The notes: generated by a model not told the origin, from the sequence alone. Positions 32,817 to 42,195 are shown, counted from the stretch's first letter. The stretch is 43,716 nucleotides of DNA from Bradyrhizobium altum (GCF_020889705.1 NZ_JACMYP010000039.1:1-43716); one strand, 5' to 3'. A program made the numbers and translations.

Positions 32817-33533
32817 GTGACAACGGATCTGACCAAGGAAACCCTCGACGATGTCGTCAACCAGCGGCGTCGGCAGCAGCGTTCGCTCGACACGCGGGAA
32901 CGGATCCTTCAGGCGGCCTTTGAGGAATTCGCCGAGCGCGGCTTCGAAGGCGCCTCGACACGCACCGTCGCGACGAAGGCCGGCGTCCAGCATCCGCTGG
33001 TGACCTATCACTTCAAGAACAAGGATGGGCTCTGGCAGGCGGTCGTGACGACGACGAGCTTCAATTTCGGTCAGCACTTCCAGGATCACCTCGCGGGAAT
33101 GACCGGGAAGGACGAGCTTGCGCAGCTCAGGGTGCTCCAGGAGCAGTTCATTCGCTTCGCGGCAGCCAACCCGAATTTCCACTGGTTGATGTCGCATGAA
33201 GGCAAGCGGGAGAGCGATCGGCTCACCTGGCTGGTCGAGGAGCGCGTGCGCAACTATTTCGACGTCGTGGCCAAGCTGATCCGGGTCGCACAGAAGCAGG
33301 GGCGCTACGTCGAGGGCGATCCCTATCATCTGCAATATCTGTTCATTGGGGCCGTCACGCGTATCTTCATGCTGTCCGCCGAAGTCCAGCAGGTGATGGG
33401 ACGCTCGCCCTTCTCCAAGAAGTTTGTCGATGAGCATGTCCGGACATGCTGTGCCTTGTTCTTCCGCGAACCGGCGGAGGGCGCGCGCCCGGCGCGCGTT
33501 GCGACGCCGAAGGGAAAACGCCTCACCAAATGA
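32817..33533 (+). CDS. TetR/AcrR family transcriptional regulator of cluster 2
   Basis: The protein of about 238 residues has a TetR HTH (RERILQAAFEEFAERGFEGA, then VATKAGVQHPLVTYHFKNKD) and a C-terminal helical domain with Trp and His residues. The longest frame starts at a TTG at 32754, which is inside a likely -35 box, so the GTG at 32817 is preferred, with GGGGA just upstream. Its 3' end overlaps the P450 gene on the other strand by 11 bases. Position in the middle of cluster 2 makes it the natural candidate to bind the CCATATGG-type sites upstream of the LigB, LigJ, P450 and Liv/ligase genes; that is an inference. Confidence 0.87.
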   Translation: MTTDLTKETLDDVVNQRRRQQRSLDTRERILQAAFEEFAERGFEGASTRTVATKAGVQHPLVTYHFKNKDGLWQAVVTTTSFNFGQHFQDHLAGMTGKDELAQLRVLQEQFIRFAAANPNFHWLMSHEGKRESDRLTWLVEERVRNYFDVVAKLIRVAQKQGRYVEGDPYHLQYLFIGAVTRIFMLSAEVQQVMGRSPFSKKFVDEHVRTCCALFFREPAEGARPARVATPKGKRLTK

Positions 33534-34686
33534 TCGGGAGGCTCTTGAAGCCACGCACCATCAGGTGACGAACTCGTTCGGCCGTGGCGACGTCAATGTC
33601 GAAGTCGCCTAGCGCGACGAGCAGGTCCCGCAGGATTGCGCGCAGCATGGAGCGGGTTGCGCTCGCGCCGAGGCAGATATGCGGTCCAAACCCGAAGCCG
33701 AAGTGACGCACCTTGCCGCGTGTGATGTCGAAGCGGTCGGCATCGGCAATGGCCGTCTCGTCGCGATTGGCCGACGCATAGAGTAGAGCGATCCTCGCGC
33801 CCGGCGGAATGGGGAGTCCCGCAATCTCGGTCGGTGCTGACGTCATCCGGGCGAAGCATTGCGTCGAGGTGTCCCAGCGGATCGCTTCTTCGATGGCGGC
33901 ATCGACGAGCGACGGATCAGCCATCACGCGCGAGCGCTGATCGGGATGACACCAGAGCGCGTGCATCAGGTTTGGCAGGAAATGTCCGATCGAGGCGTTG
34001 CCTGCGAGCAGCACGGTCATCATGTTGGCCACGATCTCGGCGTCGCTGAGAGGTGCTCCTGCCGCCTGTGCCGCGATCAGGATAGAGAACAGGTCATCGT
34101 CGCGCTCCACGCGGCGCCGCGCCAGCTCCTCCGTCAACAGCGCAATGACCACGGCACGATCGTCCTCCGCGAGCGCAGGGCCCGCGGGGCCAGCGTGTCC
34201 ACGAAACAATCGCTCCGAAAGCTCGCTGGCCTTCCGAGCGGAATCGGGTCCAAGGCCGAGCATGCGTCCCAGGGCTCCGAACAACAGGGGCCGGCTGATA
34301 TCCGTGACCAAATCGCATTGGCGGCGAGGGCTCAGCACTTCCACCCGCCGCGCGAGCTCGGCACGGATCCAGGGGAGAACCAGCTCGATGCGCACCGGTG
34401 TGACTCCGCGGATGATAATGCGCCGCAGTTCATCATGGCGGGGCGGATCGATCGATCCCAGCGTCTTGCCGACGCGAAGCGGGGAATCGCTGAGCGCATT
34501 GCCCGCTGAGGACGAGAACAGATCGGGCCTTGCCAGCGCGTCCGCGACGTCGCGGTGCCGGCTGACGAACCAGAGATTGGTCTTCGGACAATGATAGGCC
34601 GGCTGTTCGGTCCGCATCCGCCGATAGGTCGGATAGGGATCCTCAAAGAAGGCGTCGCCGGCGAGATCAAATACGGTCATCGCCAC
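33523..34686 (-). CDS. Cytochrome P450 (first of tandem pair)
   Basis: The 387-residue soluble bacterial P450 has the ExxR motif (EEAIR, with E267 and R270) and the heme loop FGFGPHICLG with C338 as axial thiolate. The I-helix shows LLAGNASIGH in place of the common AGxDTT, so the acid-alcohol pair is replaced by A231-S232. Class I bacterial P450s hydroxylate or demethylate small aromatics, for example CYP199 enzymes. No ferredoxin or reductase gene is present nearby, so electrons must come from elsewhere. It follows its paralogue with no gap and is probably translated with it. The start may be GTG at 34686 or ATG at 34680. Confidence 0.9.
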   Translation of the reverse strand: MAMTVFDLAGDAFFEDPYPTYRRMRTEQPAYHCPKTNLWFVSRHRDVADALARPDLFSSSAGNALSDSPLRVGKTLGSIDPPRHDELRRIIIRGVTPVRIELVLPWIRAELARRVEVLSPRRQCDLVTDISRPLLFGALGRMLGLGPDSARKASELSERLFRGHAGPAGPALAEDDRAVVIALLTEELARRRVERDDDLFSILIAAQAAGAPLSDAEIVANMMTVLLAGNASIGHFLPNLMHALWCHPDQRSRVMADPSLVDAAIEEAIRWDTSTQCFARMTSAPTEIAGLPIPPGARIALLYASANRDETAIADADRFDITRGKVRHFGFGFGPHICLGASATRSMLRAILRDLLVALGDFDIDVATAERVRHLMVRGFKSLPIIW

Positions 34687-35847
34687 CTACCAACGAATCC
34701 GGAGCTTGTAGAATCCGCGTGCCATCATGTGAGCGACTCGCTCGGCATTTGCGACGTCGAGTTCGTATTCGCCGAGCGCCGGCAACAGCGGCGTCATGAT
34801 GGTACGCATCATCGCCCGAGCAGTGGGCGCGCCGAGACAAATGTGAGGACCGGATCCGAAGCCGAAATGGCGCGTCTTGCCACGGTCAATGTCATATGTG
34901 TCCGGATCAGGAATCACCCGTTCATCGCGATTGGCCGCGCCGTAGCAGACCACCAGACGGCTATCGGCCGGGATCGTTACCCCGTGCAGGGAAATTTCTT
35001 TTGTGGTCTGGCGTGCAAAGGACTGCGTCGAGGTGTCCCACCGAACGCCTTCGTTGACGGCCGCGTCGAGTTTTGTCGGATCGGCCAGCAATTTCGAACG
35101 CTCGTCCGGATTCTGCCAGAGCGCATGAATGAGATTCGAAAAGTAGTGGCCGATGGAAGCGTTCCCCGCCAATAGCACGGTCGACATGTTGCCAAGAATT
35201 TCCGCGTCAGAGAGCGGCGCACCGGCCTCCTGAGCCTCGAGCAGGAACGAGAACAGGTCGTCGCTGCGGTCCTTGCGCCGGCGCTCGAGCTGCTCGCCGA
35301 GCACGGCGAATACGTCTTCCATCACGCCCGGCTTCGACACGGGACCCATCGCGTTCGGGGCGGCATGAAAGAGATCTCTCGACAGTTCGGCCGCGCGGAT
35401 AGCGGCGTGACCATCGAGGCCGAGCATGCGGCCGAGCGCGGCGTACAGAATGGGGCGGCTGATATCGGCCATGAAGTCGCATTCGCGGCGTTCACCGAAT
35501 TCGTGCAGGAGGCGTTGCACGTCATGCTCGATGGCGGGCTGCATCGACTGGATCCGGGCAGGCGTGAATCCCTTCATGACGACCCGGCGCAGCTCGTCGT
35601 GGCGAGGCGGGTCCGTCGTGCCGAGCGTCTTTCCGATGCGGAGCGGCGAGTCGACCAGGGTATTGCCGCGGGCAGACGAGAACGTCTCGAAATCGTTGAG
35701 GATGCGGGCGACGTCCTCGTTGCGCGTTATCACATAATAGCCGCTCGGCTCGTGCCGGTAGACCGGATGGTTGTCGCGCAGGATCTTGTAGGTGGGGTAG
35801 GGATTATTGACGAAGTCACGGTCCTCGGGGTCGAAGCGAAAGCCCAT
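34687..35847 (-). CDS. Cytochrome P450 (second of tandem pair)
   Basis: The 386-residue P450 is clearly homologous to the neighbour along its length: SPLR, PPRHDELRR, STQ-FAR and LLAGNASIGH are shared. The heme loop is FGSGPHICLG with C337, and the ExxR region is NEGVRWDTS (E266, R269). The acid-alcohol pair is again replaced, by A230-S231. The ATG at 35847 lies about 49 bases from a CCATATGG operator, so this is the first gene of the P450 operon. Two sister P450s may differ in regio-selectivity or work in sequence on the same substrate. Confidence 0.9.
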   Translation of the reverse strand: MGFRFDPEDRDFVNNPYPTYKILRDNHPVYRHEPSGYYVITRNEDVARILNDFETFSSARGNTLVDSPLRIGKTLGTTDPPRHDELRRVVMKGFTPARIQSMQPAIEHDVQRLLHEFGERRECDFMADISRPILYAALGRMLGLDGHAAIRAAELSRDLFHAAPNAMGPVSKPGVMEDVFAVLGEQLERRRKDRSDDLFSFLLEAQEAGAPLSDAEILGNMSTVLLAGNASIGHYFSNLIHALWQNPDERSKLLADPTKLDAAVNEGVRWDTSTQSFARQTTKEISLHGVTIPADSRLVVCYGAANRDERVIPDPDTYDIDRGKTRHFGFGSGPHICLGAPTARAMMRTIMTPLLPALGEYELDVANAERVAHMMARGFYKLRIRW

Positions 35848-35890
35848 GCGGTCCTCCCGGTTCCTTTGTCGCTTTTCTGCTCGCTAAATA

Positions 35891-35901
35891 TACCATATGG
35901 A
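35891..35901. promoter_or_regulatory. Candidate TetR-type operator before the P450 operon
   Basis: TACCATATGGA with a perfect CCATATGG core. On the minus strand it reads TTTTCCATATGGTATATTTAG, with TATATT as a good -10 directly after it. It is almost identical to the site at 40499. Confidence 0.6.
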
Positions 35902-35937
35902 AAAGATAATGAGCAAGCCGCGGTCCACGGCCTTATT

Positions 35938-36660
35938 TCAGGCGGCGCGAACCGGCTTTCTGATTCCGACATGCTGCTCGAGGGCATCGAGGTCTGCGGC
36001 GATAGCGCCGCTCGCACCGGATCGGACGGCAAGACCCCGTTCGAGGATGATCGCATGCCGCGCCAGCCCTAGCGCGAAGCCGGCATGCTGCTCGATCAGG
36101 ACGACGGCCATGCTTTCGCTTTGCGTGATGTCCGTGATGCAACGCGCGACGTCTTGCGCGACAACCGGCGCGAGGCCTTCGAGCGGCTCGTCCAGCAGCA
36201 GAAGGCGGGGATTTGTAACCAGGGCGCGCCCGATGGCCAGCATTTGCTGCTCGCCTCCGGACAACTGATTGCCAAAATTGCCGCGCCGCTCCTTCAGCTT
36301 CGGAAACAGTTCGTAGACGCGGTCGAGCGTCCAGGCTCCCGGCGCCGCTGCGATCCGGAGGTTCTCCTCGACGGTTAGCGGCGCAAACACTTCGCGGCCC
36401 TGCGGCACCCACCCGATGCCCATGCGGCATCGCCGGTGTGGCGGCATGGTCGTGATGTCCTGCCCACCGAACCGAATCCGCCCCCCTCGCGGAGCGAGGT
36501 GACCCGCGATCGCGAGTATCAAGGTCGATTTTCCGGCCCCGTTGCGCCCCAGGAGGGCGAGCGATCCGCCAACCTCAATGGTCAGCGACAGATCATGGAC
36601 CACCACACCCTCGCCGTAACCGACGTCGATGTTCTCAATCTCGAGCAGGGGCTCAGCCAC
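35938..36660 (-). CDS. ABC transporter ATP-binding protein, LivF type (second Liv system)
   Basis: The 240-residue ATPase has Walker A (GRNGAGKS) at residues 38-45, the LivF-like VPQGREVFAPLTVEENL, signature LSGGEQQMLAIGRAL and Walker B LLLLDEPLEGL. The start is a GTG at 36660 that overlaps the LivG stop by eight bases; the frame is open further upstream only as a shadow of LivG. It is the last gene of the Liv operon and is followed by the separately controlled P450 operon. Confidence 0.9.
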   Translation of the reverse strand: MAEPLLEIENIDVGYGEGVVVHDLSLTIEVGGSLALLGRNGAGKSTLILAIAGHLAPRGGRIRFGGQDITTMPPHRRCRMGIGWVPQGREVFAPLTVEENLRIAAAPGAWTLDRVYELFPKLKERRGNFGNQLSGGEQQMLAIGRALVTNPRLLLLDEPLEGLAPVVAQDVARCITDITQSESMAVVLIEQHAGFALGLARHAIILERGLAVRSGASGAIAADLDALEQHVGIRKPVRAA

Positions 36661-37405
36661 CGGCGACCCCCAGATAGACACGGCGCACCTCGGAATCGCC
36701 GGCGATCTCGCCCGGCGTCCCCTCGCACAACACCGTACCTGCCACCAGCACGGTGATGGTCTCGGCGAACCGAAAGACCAGATCCATGTCGTGCTCGATG
36801 AAGAGAATAGCGACGTCGCGAGGCAACGCTTCGATCGCCTGCATAAGTTCAAAGCTCTCGCTGGCGGGAACGCCCGCGGCCGGCTCGTCCAGCAGCAGGA
36901 CGCGCGGCCGGCCGGCAAGGGCGAGCGCAATCTCCAGCAGGCGCTGGCGGCCGTAGGCGAGCTCCGCAGTCGGACGCAGGCAGTCCCGGCCAAGGCCGAC
37001 GGAGCAAGCCAGCGCGAACGCTTCGTCGGTAGTATCCGTCTCTCGGTGCAGCGCCTGGAGCGGCCTACCCAGGCGGCCGTTCCGTCGCGCCACCGCCAGC
37101 ATGATCGACTCCAGCGGCGACAGATGCGGAAACAGCGCGTTGATCTGGAACGTTCGGCCGAGTCCGAGCGCGACACGCTGATCGGTGGTCAGCCGATTGA
37201 TCGGCGCGCCCTCGAGCAGAATGCTGCCGCTGCTTGGCGCGAGCACGCCGGTGAGCAGATTGATCAACGTGCTCTTGCCCGCACCGTTCGGCCCGATCAG
37301 GGCCTGGCGGCCGCCGGCTTTCAGCCGAAGGCTGACCTCGTTGGTCACCTTCAAGGCGCCGAACTGCTTGCAGAGGGCTTTTGTTTCGAGCGCTGGTGCG
37401 GTCAT
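36653..37405 (-). CDS. ABC transporter ATP-binding protein, LivG type (second Liv system)
   Basis: The 250-residue ATPase has Walker A (GPNGAGKS) at residues 38-45, LGRTFQINALFPHLSPLES in the LivG-type Q-loop region, signature LAYGRQRLLEIALAL and Walker B VLLLDEPAAGV. The H-loop is FIEHDMDLVF. Start overlaps the LivM stop by four bases (ATGA), so the operon is tightly coupled. In contrast to cluster 1, LivM and LivG are separate proteins here. Confidence 0.92.
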   Translation of the reverse strand: MTAPALETKALCKQFGALKVTNEVSLRLKAGGRQALIGPNGAGKSTLINLLTGVLAPSSGSILLEGAPINRLTTDQRVALGLGRTFQINALFPHLSPLESIMLAVARRNGRLGRPLQALHRETDTTDEAFALACSVGLGRDCLRPTAELAYGRQRLLEIALALAGRPRVLLLDEPAAGVPASESFELMQAIEALPRDVAILFIEHDMDLVFRFAETITVLVAGTVLCEGTPGEIAGDSEVRRVYLGVAGG

Positions 37406-38400
37406 CGCGGATGTCTCTCGCGCGCCAAATAGTTCGTGAGCAGCGTCAAGGCGCCGACCAGTCCGCCTCGCGCCGTCAGCATCAGCGCGATGAGAATGAG
37501 CCCGAGCCAGAACATCCAGTACACCGGGTTGAGCGCGGAGAGCACGTCGCGCGCCCAGATGAAAGTCGCCGCGCCAATGAAGCCACCGATCAGCGTGCCG
37601 AGCCCGCCGACGGTCAGCATGATCAGGGCTGCGACCGACCGTTCGAAGCTCAATGTCTCCAGCGCGACGATCTGGGTGGTCTGGGCGAGCAATGCGCCGG
37701 CCATGCCGGCGATGGTCGCCGAGATCGTGAAGGCGATCATCTTGCGGCGGGCGGTCGATACGCCAAGCATGGGAACGCGATCGTGGTTCTCGCGGATCCC
37801 TTTCAGCGCGAGACCTTCGGGCGAATGGATGTATCGCCGGGCCGCAAGGTAGAGCAGGAAAGCGACGGCGTAGGCGTACCAGAATGCGGTCCGGCCAAAG
37901 AGGTCGAATTCAAACAGGCCCAACAGCGGCCACATGTCGATGCCTTGCAGGCCGGTATCGCCGCCGGTCAGCCACGGCATGCGGCTTGCGGCCTCGAACA
38001 GCAACAGCCCGATGCACAGCGTCACCATCAGCACCGCCGCGCCGCGCACCTTGGCGATCACGGAGCTGAATGCCAGTCCAAGTCCGCCGGCGGCCAGCCC
38101 GCCGAAGAGAACACCGGACAGCGGTTCGCCCCAGCCGTGGGCGGCGAGCAGTCCCGCCGCATAGGCGCCGAGGCCGAAGAAGGCGGCATGGCCGAACGAG
38201 GCGATCCCGCCATAGCCCAGCAACAGGTCGAGCGACATGGCAAAGAGGCCGCCGATCAGCATCTGTGTCAACAGGACGAGCTTTGCAGGAAAAAGAAAGT
38301 ATCCGGCTGCGGCCGCAATCCAGAACGCGACCTCGATGGTGGTCCACCGTGCGCGGTTGACGACCATTATTCGTGCGAGGTCGAGTGTGATGTCGCTCAT
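37402..38400 (-). CDS. ABC transporter permease, LivM type (second Liv system)
   Basis: The 332-residue membrane protein has about nine to ten segments and the LivM landmarks SLDLLLGYGGIASFGHAAFFG and LMLTVGGLGTLIGGFIGAA. The ATG at 38400 overlaps the LivH stop by four bases; the frame is open beyond it, but only as an overlap with LivH. It forms the transport channel with LivH. Confidence 0.92.
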   Translation of the reverse strand: MSDITLDLARIMVVNRARWTTIEVAFWIAAAAGYFLFPAKLVLLTQMLIGGLFAMSLDLLLGYGGIASFGHAAFFGLGAYAAGLLAAHGWGEPLSGVLFGGLAAGGLGLAFSSVIAKVRGAAVLMVTLCIGLLLFEAASRMPWLTGGDTGLQGIDMWPLLGLFEFDLFGRTAFWYAYAVAFLLYLAARRYIHSPEGLALKGIRENHDRVPMLGVSTARRKMIAFTISATIAGMAGALLAQTTQIVALETLSFERSVAALIMLTVGGLGTLIGGFIGAATFIWARDVLSALNPVYWMFWLGLILIALMLTARGGLVGALTLLTNYLARERHPR

Positions 38401-39260
38401 CGCGGGCGGCCAACGAGGCCCTGCGGCCGCACGGTCAACAGGGCAAGCGCAGTGGCGTAGATGATGAAGGCTCCGATCTCGGGCAGTAAATATTTGCCCA
38501 CGACGTCGATGATCCCGAACAGCATGGCGGCGAGAAACGTCCCGCGCAGCGAGCCGAGCCCGCCGACGCTGACGACGATCAATAGCTCGGTCAGGAACTT
38601 GATCGGGAAGTTGGGATCGAGCCCAAGCAGTTTGACGCTGAGCGCGCCACCAATCCCGGCGAGCGCCGATCCGAGTGCGAAGGCGAGGGCGTAGAGCTTG
38701 TCGACATCGATGCCGCACGATGCGGTCATCCGGCGGTTGAAGACAGCGGCCCTGATCTTGGCGCCGAACGTGGTGTGCTCGATCAGGCCGACCAGCGAGA
38801 CGAGGAGCACGAGGCCGGTTACGATCAGGAAGAGGCGGTAGCGGTTGAGGTCGACCGGCCCAATGCGCAGATTGCCGTCGAGCCAGGCGGGGACTGCAAT
38901 GGCCATCTGCTCGGGCCCGACGAGGTAAGTTGCTGCTGCGATGGCCGCGTAGACGACGCCGATCGTGAGCAGGACCTGCTCGAGCTCGGATGCCTGATAG
39001 AGGCGTCGGAACAACGTACGTTCCAGGATCGCTCCGGTCAGCGCCGCAGTCAGCCCCGCCATGACGACGGCCGCCAGGAACGGCCAGCCGGCCTTGCCGA
39101 TCAACAGCGCGGCGGTGTAGCCGCCGACCATTGCGAGCGCCGCGTGGGCCATGTTGGCGAAGCCCATGAGGCCAAGCGTGATCGAGAGTCCGCCGGCCAT
39201 CAGGAACAGCACGAACCCGTAGGCGATGCCGCCGAGCAGGATATTGACGAAGCCAAGCAT
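38397..39260 (-). CDS. ABC transporter permease, LivH type (second Liv system)
   Basis: The 287-residue permease begins FVNILLGGIAYGFVLFLMAG, with GLSITLGLMGFANMAHAALA as the EAA-like membrane start, and ends with GTFLAAMLFGIIDVVGKYLL. Length and topology are standard for LivH. It starts eight bases after the binding protein stop and is coupled to LivM through an ATGA overlap. Confidence 0.92.
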   Translation of the reverse strand: MLGFVNILLGGIAYGFVLFLMAGGLSITLGLMGFANMAHAALAMVGGYTAALLIGKAGWPFLAAVVMAGLTAALTGAILERTLFRRLYQASELEQVLLTIGVVYAAIAAATYLVGPEQMAIAVPAWLDGNLRIGPVDLNRYRLFLIVTGLVLLVSLVGLIEHTTFGAKIRAAVFNRRMTASCGIDVDKLYALAFALGSALAGIGGALSVKLLGLDPNFPIKFLTELLIVVSVGGLGSLRGTFLAAMLFGIIDVVGKYLLPEIGAFIIYATALALLTVRPQGLVGRPR

Positions 39261-39268
39261 CGTGCCAC

Positions 39269-40432
39269 CTAGCGTGCCGAACCTGGGTCCTTGACGTCCG
39301 GTGTCGATGCGAACTCGACGTTGACGATCTGTCCGTCGCGCTTCTCAACCTTTCGGAAATAGACGGTCTGGACGATATCGCGGGTCGCGGGATCGATCGA
39401 GATCGGCCCGCGCGGACTTTCGAACTTCGTCTGTTTCAGCAGCTCCATGGTCCGGTCGGGATTTAGCTCGCCCTTCTGGGCCTCGACCACTTGATAGATT
39501 GCCTTAAGGACGTCGTAGGCGACGACGGGCATGAAATTCAGCGGACGATCCGGCGCAATCGACTTGTAGGTGCGGGCAAACTCGCTATTGGCTACGGACT
39601 CATGCGTTTGCGTGTAGTGGAACGCGGTTACCACACCCAGTGCTGCGTCACCAGCTGCAGGGAGCGAGGATTCGTCCGTGATATCGCCAATGCCGATGAT
39701 CTTGGCGGGATCGAGCCCGGCTTCCTTGAACTGGCGAAGGAAAATGGGTGGCAGCTCGCCGGCCGCCATGAACACGAAAACGGCGTCAGGATTGGCGTCT
39801 TTGATCCGCTGAATGTAGGCGGAAAAGTCGGTTGCCTTGAGCGGCGCGCGCACCGAACCGGCGATGGCGCCGCCAGCGGCCTTGAATTCGCGAATGAACA
39901 TCGCTTCGGCGTCGAGGCCAGGTTCGTACTCGTGCACGAAAGTATAGACCGACTTGAACTGCTGCTTGCTGGCGTAGGTTGCGAGCTGCTGCGCCATCTC
40001 GGTTGTCGTGAAGCCGAAGCGGACCGCAAAGGGATGTTTGGCGAGGATCCCCGATGTCGCGGAATTGACGATGAGGAGGGGGACTTTGGCGGAGGTCGAC
40101 AACGGTGCGACCGCCATCGTGTTGGGCGTGTAATCCATTCCCGCAAGGAAATCCACCTTCTCGCCGACGATCAGCTCCTGGGCGAGCCGCCGCGCGACGT
40201 CGGGTGCTGGGCCCGTGGTGTCGCGCCTGATGATCTCGATCTTGCGGCCTGCGACAGACTTGCCGAATGTCTTGAAGAACACCTCGATTGCCGCGTCGGA
40301 TGCGGCACCGGCGGCGGCGCCCGGACCGGTATAGCTCATGAGCCAGCCTATCTTCAGCGGCCGGTCGTCCGCTCTCGCCGAAATGCAGGCGGCGAACATG
40401 GCCGCGGCTACGATCACGATTCTGGCGATCAT
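39269..40432 (-). CDS. ABC transporter substrate-binding protein, LivK type (second Liv system)
   Basis: The 387-residue precursor has a Sec signal peptide ending near ISARADD, then a type I binding fold: LKIGWLMSYTGPGAAAGAAS, FVHEYEPGLDAEAMFIREFK and DAVFVFMAAGELPPIFLRQF. The ATG at 40432 has AGGGAGGA nine bases before it and starts right at the hydrophobic core, so it is preferred over one at 40456. First gene of a five-gene operon controlled from the region at 40433-40583, which it shares with the divergent ligase. It is not closely similar to the binding protein of cluster 1. Confidence 0.9.
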   Translation of the reverse strand: MIARIVIVAAAMFAACISARADDRPLKIGWLMSYTGPGAAAGAASDAAIEVFFKTFGKSVAGRKIEIIRRDTTGPAPDVARRLAQELIVGEKVDFLAGMDYTPNTMAVAPLSTSAKVPLLIVNSATSGILAKHPFAVRFGFTTTEMAQQLATYASKQQFKSVYTFVHEYEPGLDAEAMFIREFKAAGGAIAGSVRAPLKATDFSAYIQRIKDANPDAVFVFMAAGELPPIFLRQFKEAGLDPAKIIGIGDITDESSLPAAGDAALGVVTAFHYTQTHESVANSEFARTYKSIAPDRPLNFMPVVAYDVLKAIYQVVEAQKGELNPDRTMELLKQTKFESPRGPISIDPATRDIVQTVYFRKVEKRDGQIVNVEFASTPDVKDPGSAR

Positions 40433-40498
40433 GCCGATAATCCTCCCTGAAACCACTTTTCCCCGAAGTCTCTGGCGCGGACCTCTTGATACAAATTA

Positions 40499-40509
40499 GA
40501 CCATATGGA
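40499..40509. promoter_or_regulatory. Candidate TetR-type operator between Liv operon and acyl-CoA ligase
   Basis: GACCATATGGA, with the CCATATGG core. Toward the Liv operon it reads CTTTCCATATGGTCTAATTTG, in close agreement with the site at 35891. It lies 72 bases from the binding protein start and 80 from the ligase start. Confidence 0.6.
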
Positions 40510-40583
40510 AAGTATATGCAAGACAAACGGCCCCGCGCTGCTCCAGACCGGTGCCAGGGCAACTGCAAATTGAAGGGAGCAAC

Positions 40584-42195
40584 ATGACCCAAGAGCTCAC
40601 GCGGACAATTGAAAAGGCTCGGGAGCACAGTCTCGGCGATCTCCTGCGCCGCTCTGCCCAACGCGAGCCGAGCAAATCAGCGATCGTCTGCGGAGATGTT
40701 AGCTGGACGTTTGCCGAGGTGGATGCGATCTGCAACCGGCTCGGCCGCGGCCTGCTCGGCCTCGGAGTGAAGAAGGGCGATCGCCTCGCCGTGCTCTCAC
40801 GCAATTCGCACGCCTTTGCGGCGCTCCGGTTCGCGGTGGCCCGGATCGGCGCGGTGCTGGTGCCGATCAACTTCATGCTCAATCCGGACGAGATCAACTT
40901 CATCCTGAAGAGCTCCGGCGCAAAGCTGCTCGCTGCGGGGGCGGATTTCGTCGAGCCGGCGCGCGCCGCCTCGACCAAGGACTGCGCGGTCGAGAAGATG
41001 ATCTGGCTGCCGGGTGAGGATCCCGCCACGGCGCCCGCGGGTCTCACCACTTTCGACGATCTCCTTGATGCCGACGGCTCGTTCCTGGAGGCCTCCGTCG
41101 ACAACCGCGATCTCGCGCAGATCGTCTACACCAGCGGTACGGAATCCCTGCCCAAGGGCGCGATGCTGACCCATGAAGCGGTGATGTGGCAATATGTCAG
41201 CTGCATCATCGGCGGCGGCATGAGCGCGAACGACAAGTTCCTGCACGCGCTGCCGCTCTATCACTGCGCCCAGCTCGACGTGTTCCTGGGACCGCAGATC
41301 TATCTCGGCGCCTCCGGCGTCATCACGGGCAAGCCGGCCGCCGACAACATTCTGGCGCTGATCCAGGCGCACAGGATCACCTCTTTCTTCGCGCCGCCGA
41401 CGATCTGGATCGCGATGCTGCGCTCGCCGAAGTTCGACAAGACCGACCTGTCAACGCTTCAGAAGGGCTACTACGGCGCCTCGATCATGCCGGTGGAGGT
41501 GCTGCTCGAGCTGCAGCGGCGTCTGCCCAACGTCAAGTTCTGGAATTTCTACGGCCAGACCGAGATCGCACCGCTTGCGACCGTGCTGCGGCCCGAGGAC
41601 CAGCTGCGCAAGGCCGGCTCGGCCGGCAAGCCCGTGCTCAATGTCGAAACGCGGGTGGTCAACACGGCGATGGAAGATGTGAAAGTCGGTGAAGTCGGCG
41701 AGATCGTGCACCGCTCGCCGCATCTGCTCTCCGGCTATTACAACGATCCCGCGAAGACCGCGGCGGCGTTTACCGGCGGCTGGTTTCACTCCGGCGATCT
41801 CGCCACCGTTGACGCCGAGGGCCACATCACCGTGGTCGACCGCGTCAAGGACATGATCAAGTACCGGCGGCGAGAATGTTGCGAGCCGCGAGGTCGAGGA
41901 GATGGTCTACCGCATCCCGGCTGTCTCCGAGGTCGCCGTCGTCGGCCTGCCCGATCCGCGCTGGATCGAGGCGGTGACCGCGATCGTCGTGGTCAAGAGC
42001 GGCGAGAAGCTAGACGAGGACGCCGTCATCAAGCACTGCGCCGGGCAGATGGCGCATTTCAAGGTGCCCAAGCGCGTCATCTTCGTCGACAGCCTGCCCA
42101 AGAATCCGAGCGGCAAGCTGCTCAAGCGCGAGCTGCGCCAGCGCTTCGTCGGCGGCGAAACACTCGACAAGGCAATCCAGAGTTTGGAGACCTAA
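40584..42195 (+). pseudogene. Acyl-CoA/aryl-CoA ligase (AMP-binding family), with a frameshift
   Basis: This ANL-superfamily enzyme of about 536 residues has the phosphate loop YTSGTESLPKGAMLTHE, the adenine-binding FYGQTEIA and the SGDLATVDAEG segment; the C-terminal domain has PAVSEVAVVGLPDPRW and the catalytic Lys in PKNPSGKLLKREL. The frame breaks in the hinge motif: after DMIK one extra T near 41862 shifts it, whereas the next frame reads GGENVASREVEEMVYRIP and runs to 42195. The gene is either inactivated or misread there. It would activate an imported aromatic or aliphatic acid with ATP and CoA. The start at 40584 follows GGGAGC and is divergent from the second Liv operon. Confidence 0.87.

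Noticed and set aside
30048..33554. Open frame of 1,168 codons on the minus strand
   Set aside because: It lies antisense to the LigJ-like, RidA, two RraA and TetR genes, which have clear domains and ribosome binding sites. Its translation is low-complexity, rich in Arg, Asp and His, and typical of the antisense of high-GC3 genes.
35938..37176. LivF frame extended to 412 codons
   Set aside because: The upstream part is a shadow of LivG; the GTG at 36660 starts a normal LivF.
37381..38460. Open frame of 359 codons on the plus strand
   Set aside because: Antisense to the LivM permease; composition rich in Gln, Glu, Arg and His is a shadow of hydrophobic codons.
37402..39348. LivM frame extended to 648 codons
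   Set aside because: The extension is an out-of-frame reading of the LivH gene; the ATG at 38400 gives a normal LivM with ATGA coupling.
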